Positions 43,489 through 44,689 of a stretch of 44,689 bases of DNA are shown here, in pieces. The DNA lies in NCBI RefSeq assembly GCF_000003605.2, contig NW_003122913.1:107352-152040 (forward strand), in the 5' to 3' direction. Each line of letters begins with the position of its first letter. Positions within the stretch are counted from its first letter, which is position 1. Under the pieces are notes generated by a model, which did no database searches, was not told the DNA's origin, and saw only the letters and a list, made by a program, of their open reading frames with translations. Both the position numbers and the translations under genes were made by a program. The stretch is from Saccoglossus kowalevskii (lineage: Eukaryota > Hemichordata > Enteropneusta > Harrimaniidae).

Positions 43489-44129
43489 CTAGGAAAATCA
43501 AAAAAGACTTCATTCGGTTCAAGTTGTTATTGCTTCTTCAATGAATATGCCACCTGTCTACGCACTACCGATAGTGTATTTCAATAATGAATGAGCGTGC
43601 GCACAACACAATTTACCAGTTACTTGAACACGCAATATACATTAATGTCCACTTTCGTTTACGTTTGCAATGAAGTAGCAAACTTATTTATTCTTCAATA
43701 TTTGTTTTCATATTGCATTAATCGTTTGAATTAGGCGACAATTTGCACAGGTGCGTGGTAATAACCACATTGGAATTCAACACCGAGGCTCTGTCAACAA
43801 AATAAGAGCTGTTAAGAAATTGAATCTAATGATCAGATCCCAGGGAATAATTGCCTGTCTAGCGCACCGTCGTCTAGCTTACTAACTCGAACATTGATAA
43901 TAACACCGTGCATGTTTAATTCCATCGGTTATTAAACTTGTGGCAGGTACATGGTATGCACACGCGCAAAATACTAAAATAGGTAAATTTATCGCTACAT
44001 GCACAGTATACCTTGCTGCCAAATATGACGTGTGAGAGCATTTTTTCCCAATAAATATGCTGCATACAGTCGATAATAAATATTGTGTCTATTATAGATG
44101 CATACCGTAGACGGCATACAAAAATGTTC
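43489..44129. other. Unassigned stretch
   Basis: No feature supported; a 97-codon open frame on the - strand (43916-44209) has no recognisable motif. Confidence 0.4.
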
Positions 44130-44560
44130 TGTATATAAGGGGGTGTTTTAGGTTGAAACATTGCATTTTTGTTTGTTTTCTGAAGTGCCTCAAAATAAAA
44201 CAGTAACAAAGAAAAATGCTTTTATTAGTTACTCTTATGATATTTGTACATGTCATATACGTAAACACTTATGAAACATGCATAGTCGGGTGTTTTACCT
44301 TAAAACATTACATGTGTGTTTGTTTGTTTTAGAAAGTGTTTCAAGACAAAACAATTTGTAAAAAATAGGGTTTTAGTTACACTGATGAAATTGTGTACAT
44401 GCCGTATACATAAACACTTATAAAACATACATAGTCGTGTGTTTTACCTTGAAACATTACATGCGTATTTGTTTTAGAACGTGCTCCATGATAAAACAAT
44501 TTAACAATTAGGAAGAAAAGTGTTTTAGTGTTTTACTCTCATGAACACAAATGTGTATTA
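44130..44560. repeat. Tandem repeat, ~150-bp period, about 3 copies
   Basis: 'gggtgttttaccttaaaaca', 'gtttgttttagaaagtg', 'acataaacacttataaaaca' recur; unit starts at about 44139, 44288 and 44436. Confidence 0.85.
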
Positions 44561-44689
44561 TACATTAAAGGGGAACTAAATAGAGCCTATTTTGGTGTTT
44601 GTATTTATCAAGTTATGTATATTGATTATAAATTTGAAAAAAAAAATAAAAAAAATGATTATCTTCAGAGTTATGACGATTTAAATATG

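Noticed and set aside
1-44689. CRISPR arrays or bacterial defence genes
   Set aside because: The direct repeats present are minisatellites and satellites without unique spacers, and the window is clearly eukaryotic.

Overview
The window looks like nuclear DNA of an animal, most likely a marine invertebrate (mollusc-, hemichordate- or other non-vertebrate-like). The evidence is AT-rich sequence, genes split by GT-AG introns, very large introns and intergenic DNA, many short inverted-repeat transposon relics, a hAT transposon, fragments of non-LTR retrotransposons, and two assembly gaps (15630-15679 and 26524-26977). The species cannot be fixed from sequence alone. There is no bacterial-type operon, CRISPR array or rRNA/tRNA gene that I can support.

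Two protein genes can be reconstructed exon by exon with matching splice phases, and they converge tail to tail. (1) On the + strand, six exons between 2501 and 10314 encode the C-terminal 303 residues of a ZC2HC1-family zinc-finger protein: the second C2HC finger, a long Ser/Gln/Lys-rich disordered middle, and a C-terminal double CXXC zinc ribbon. Its 5' exons lie upstream of the window or were not recognised. (2) On the - strand, nine coding exons from 31073 down to 17089 encode a complete 426-residue protein. It has an N-terminal hydrophobic anchor, a ~180-residue highly acidic linker in one large exon, and a C-terminal glycolipid-transfer-protein (GLTP) domain. Charge around the anchor suggests the GLTP domain faces the lumen or outside of the cell, unlike the soluble cytosolic GLTP and CPTP. 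A possible 3' end of a third gene (- strand, 42987-43488) is tentative.

Region by region: 1-1000 holds a 157-bp-period satellite-like repeat, present again in opposite orientation at 23495-24460. 2501-10314 is the ZC2HC1-like gene, whose introns contain an 822-bp inverted-repeat transposon, a non-LTR retrotransposon scrap, a G-quadruplex motif, a 33-bp minisatellite and a TTAA-flanked MITE. 10315-17088 is 3'-UTR and intergenic DNA with diverged tandem repeats, MITEs, a tandem duplication and a long-armed fold-back repeat. 17089-31073 is the GLTP gene with MITE-laden introns; one MITE ends 15 bp from a splice donor. 31074-44689 is a mosaic of local duplications. The 5'/promoter segment of the GLTP gene (31100-31416) recurs at 36280-36600. 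A second segment occurs three times at ~2.9-kb spacing (about 35500, 38575 and 41470). A ~30-bp minisatellite lies in both orientations. A 1.29-kb hAT transposon relic, an L2/CR1-like reverse-transcriptase relic and further tandem repeats complete the region.

The most notable points are the membrane-tethered GLTP domain with a GLTP-like but altered lipid-binding signature, the duplicated promoter segment, a natural empty site that supports TTAA as the target of one MITE family, and a repeat carrying a cluster of perfect heat-shock-element-like sites.
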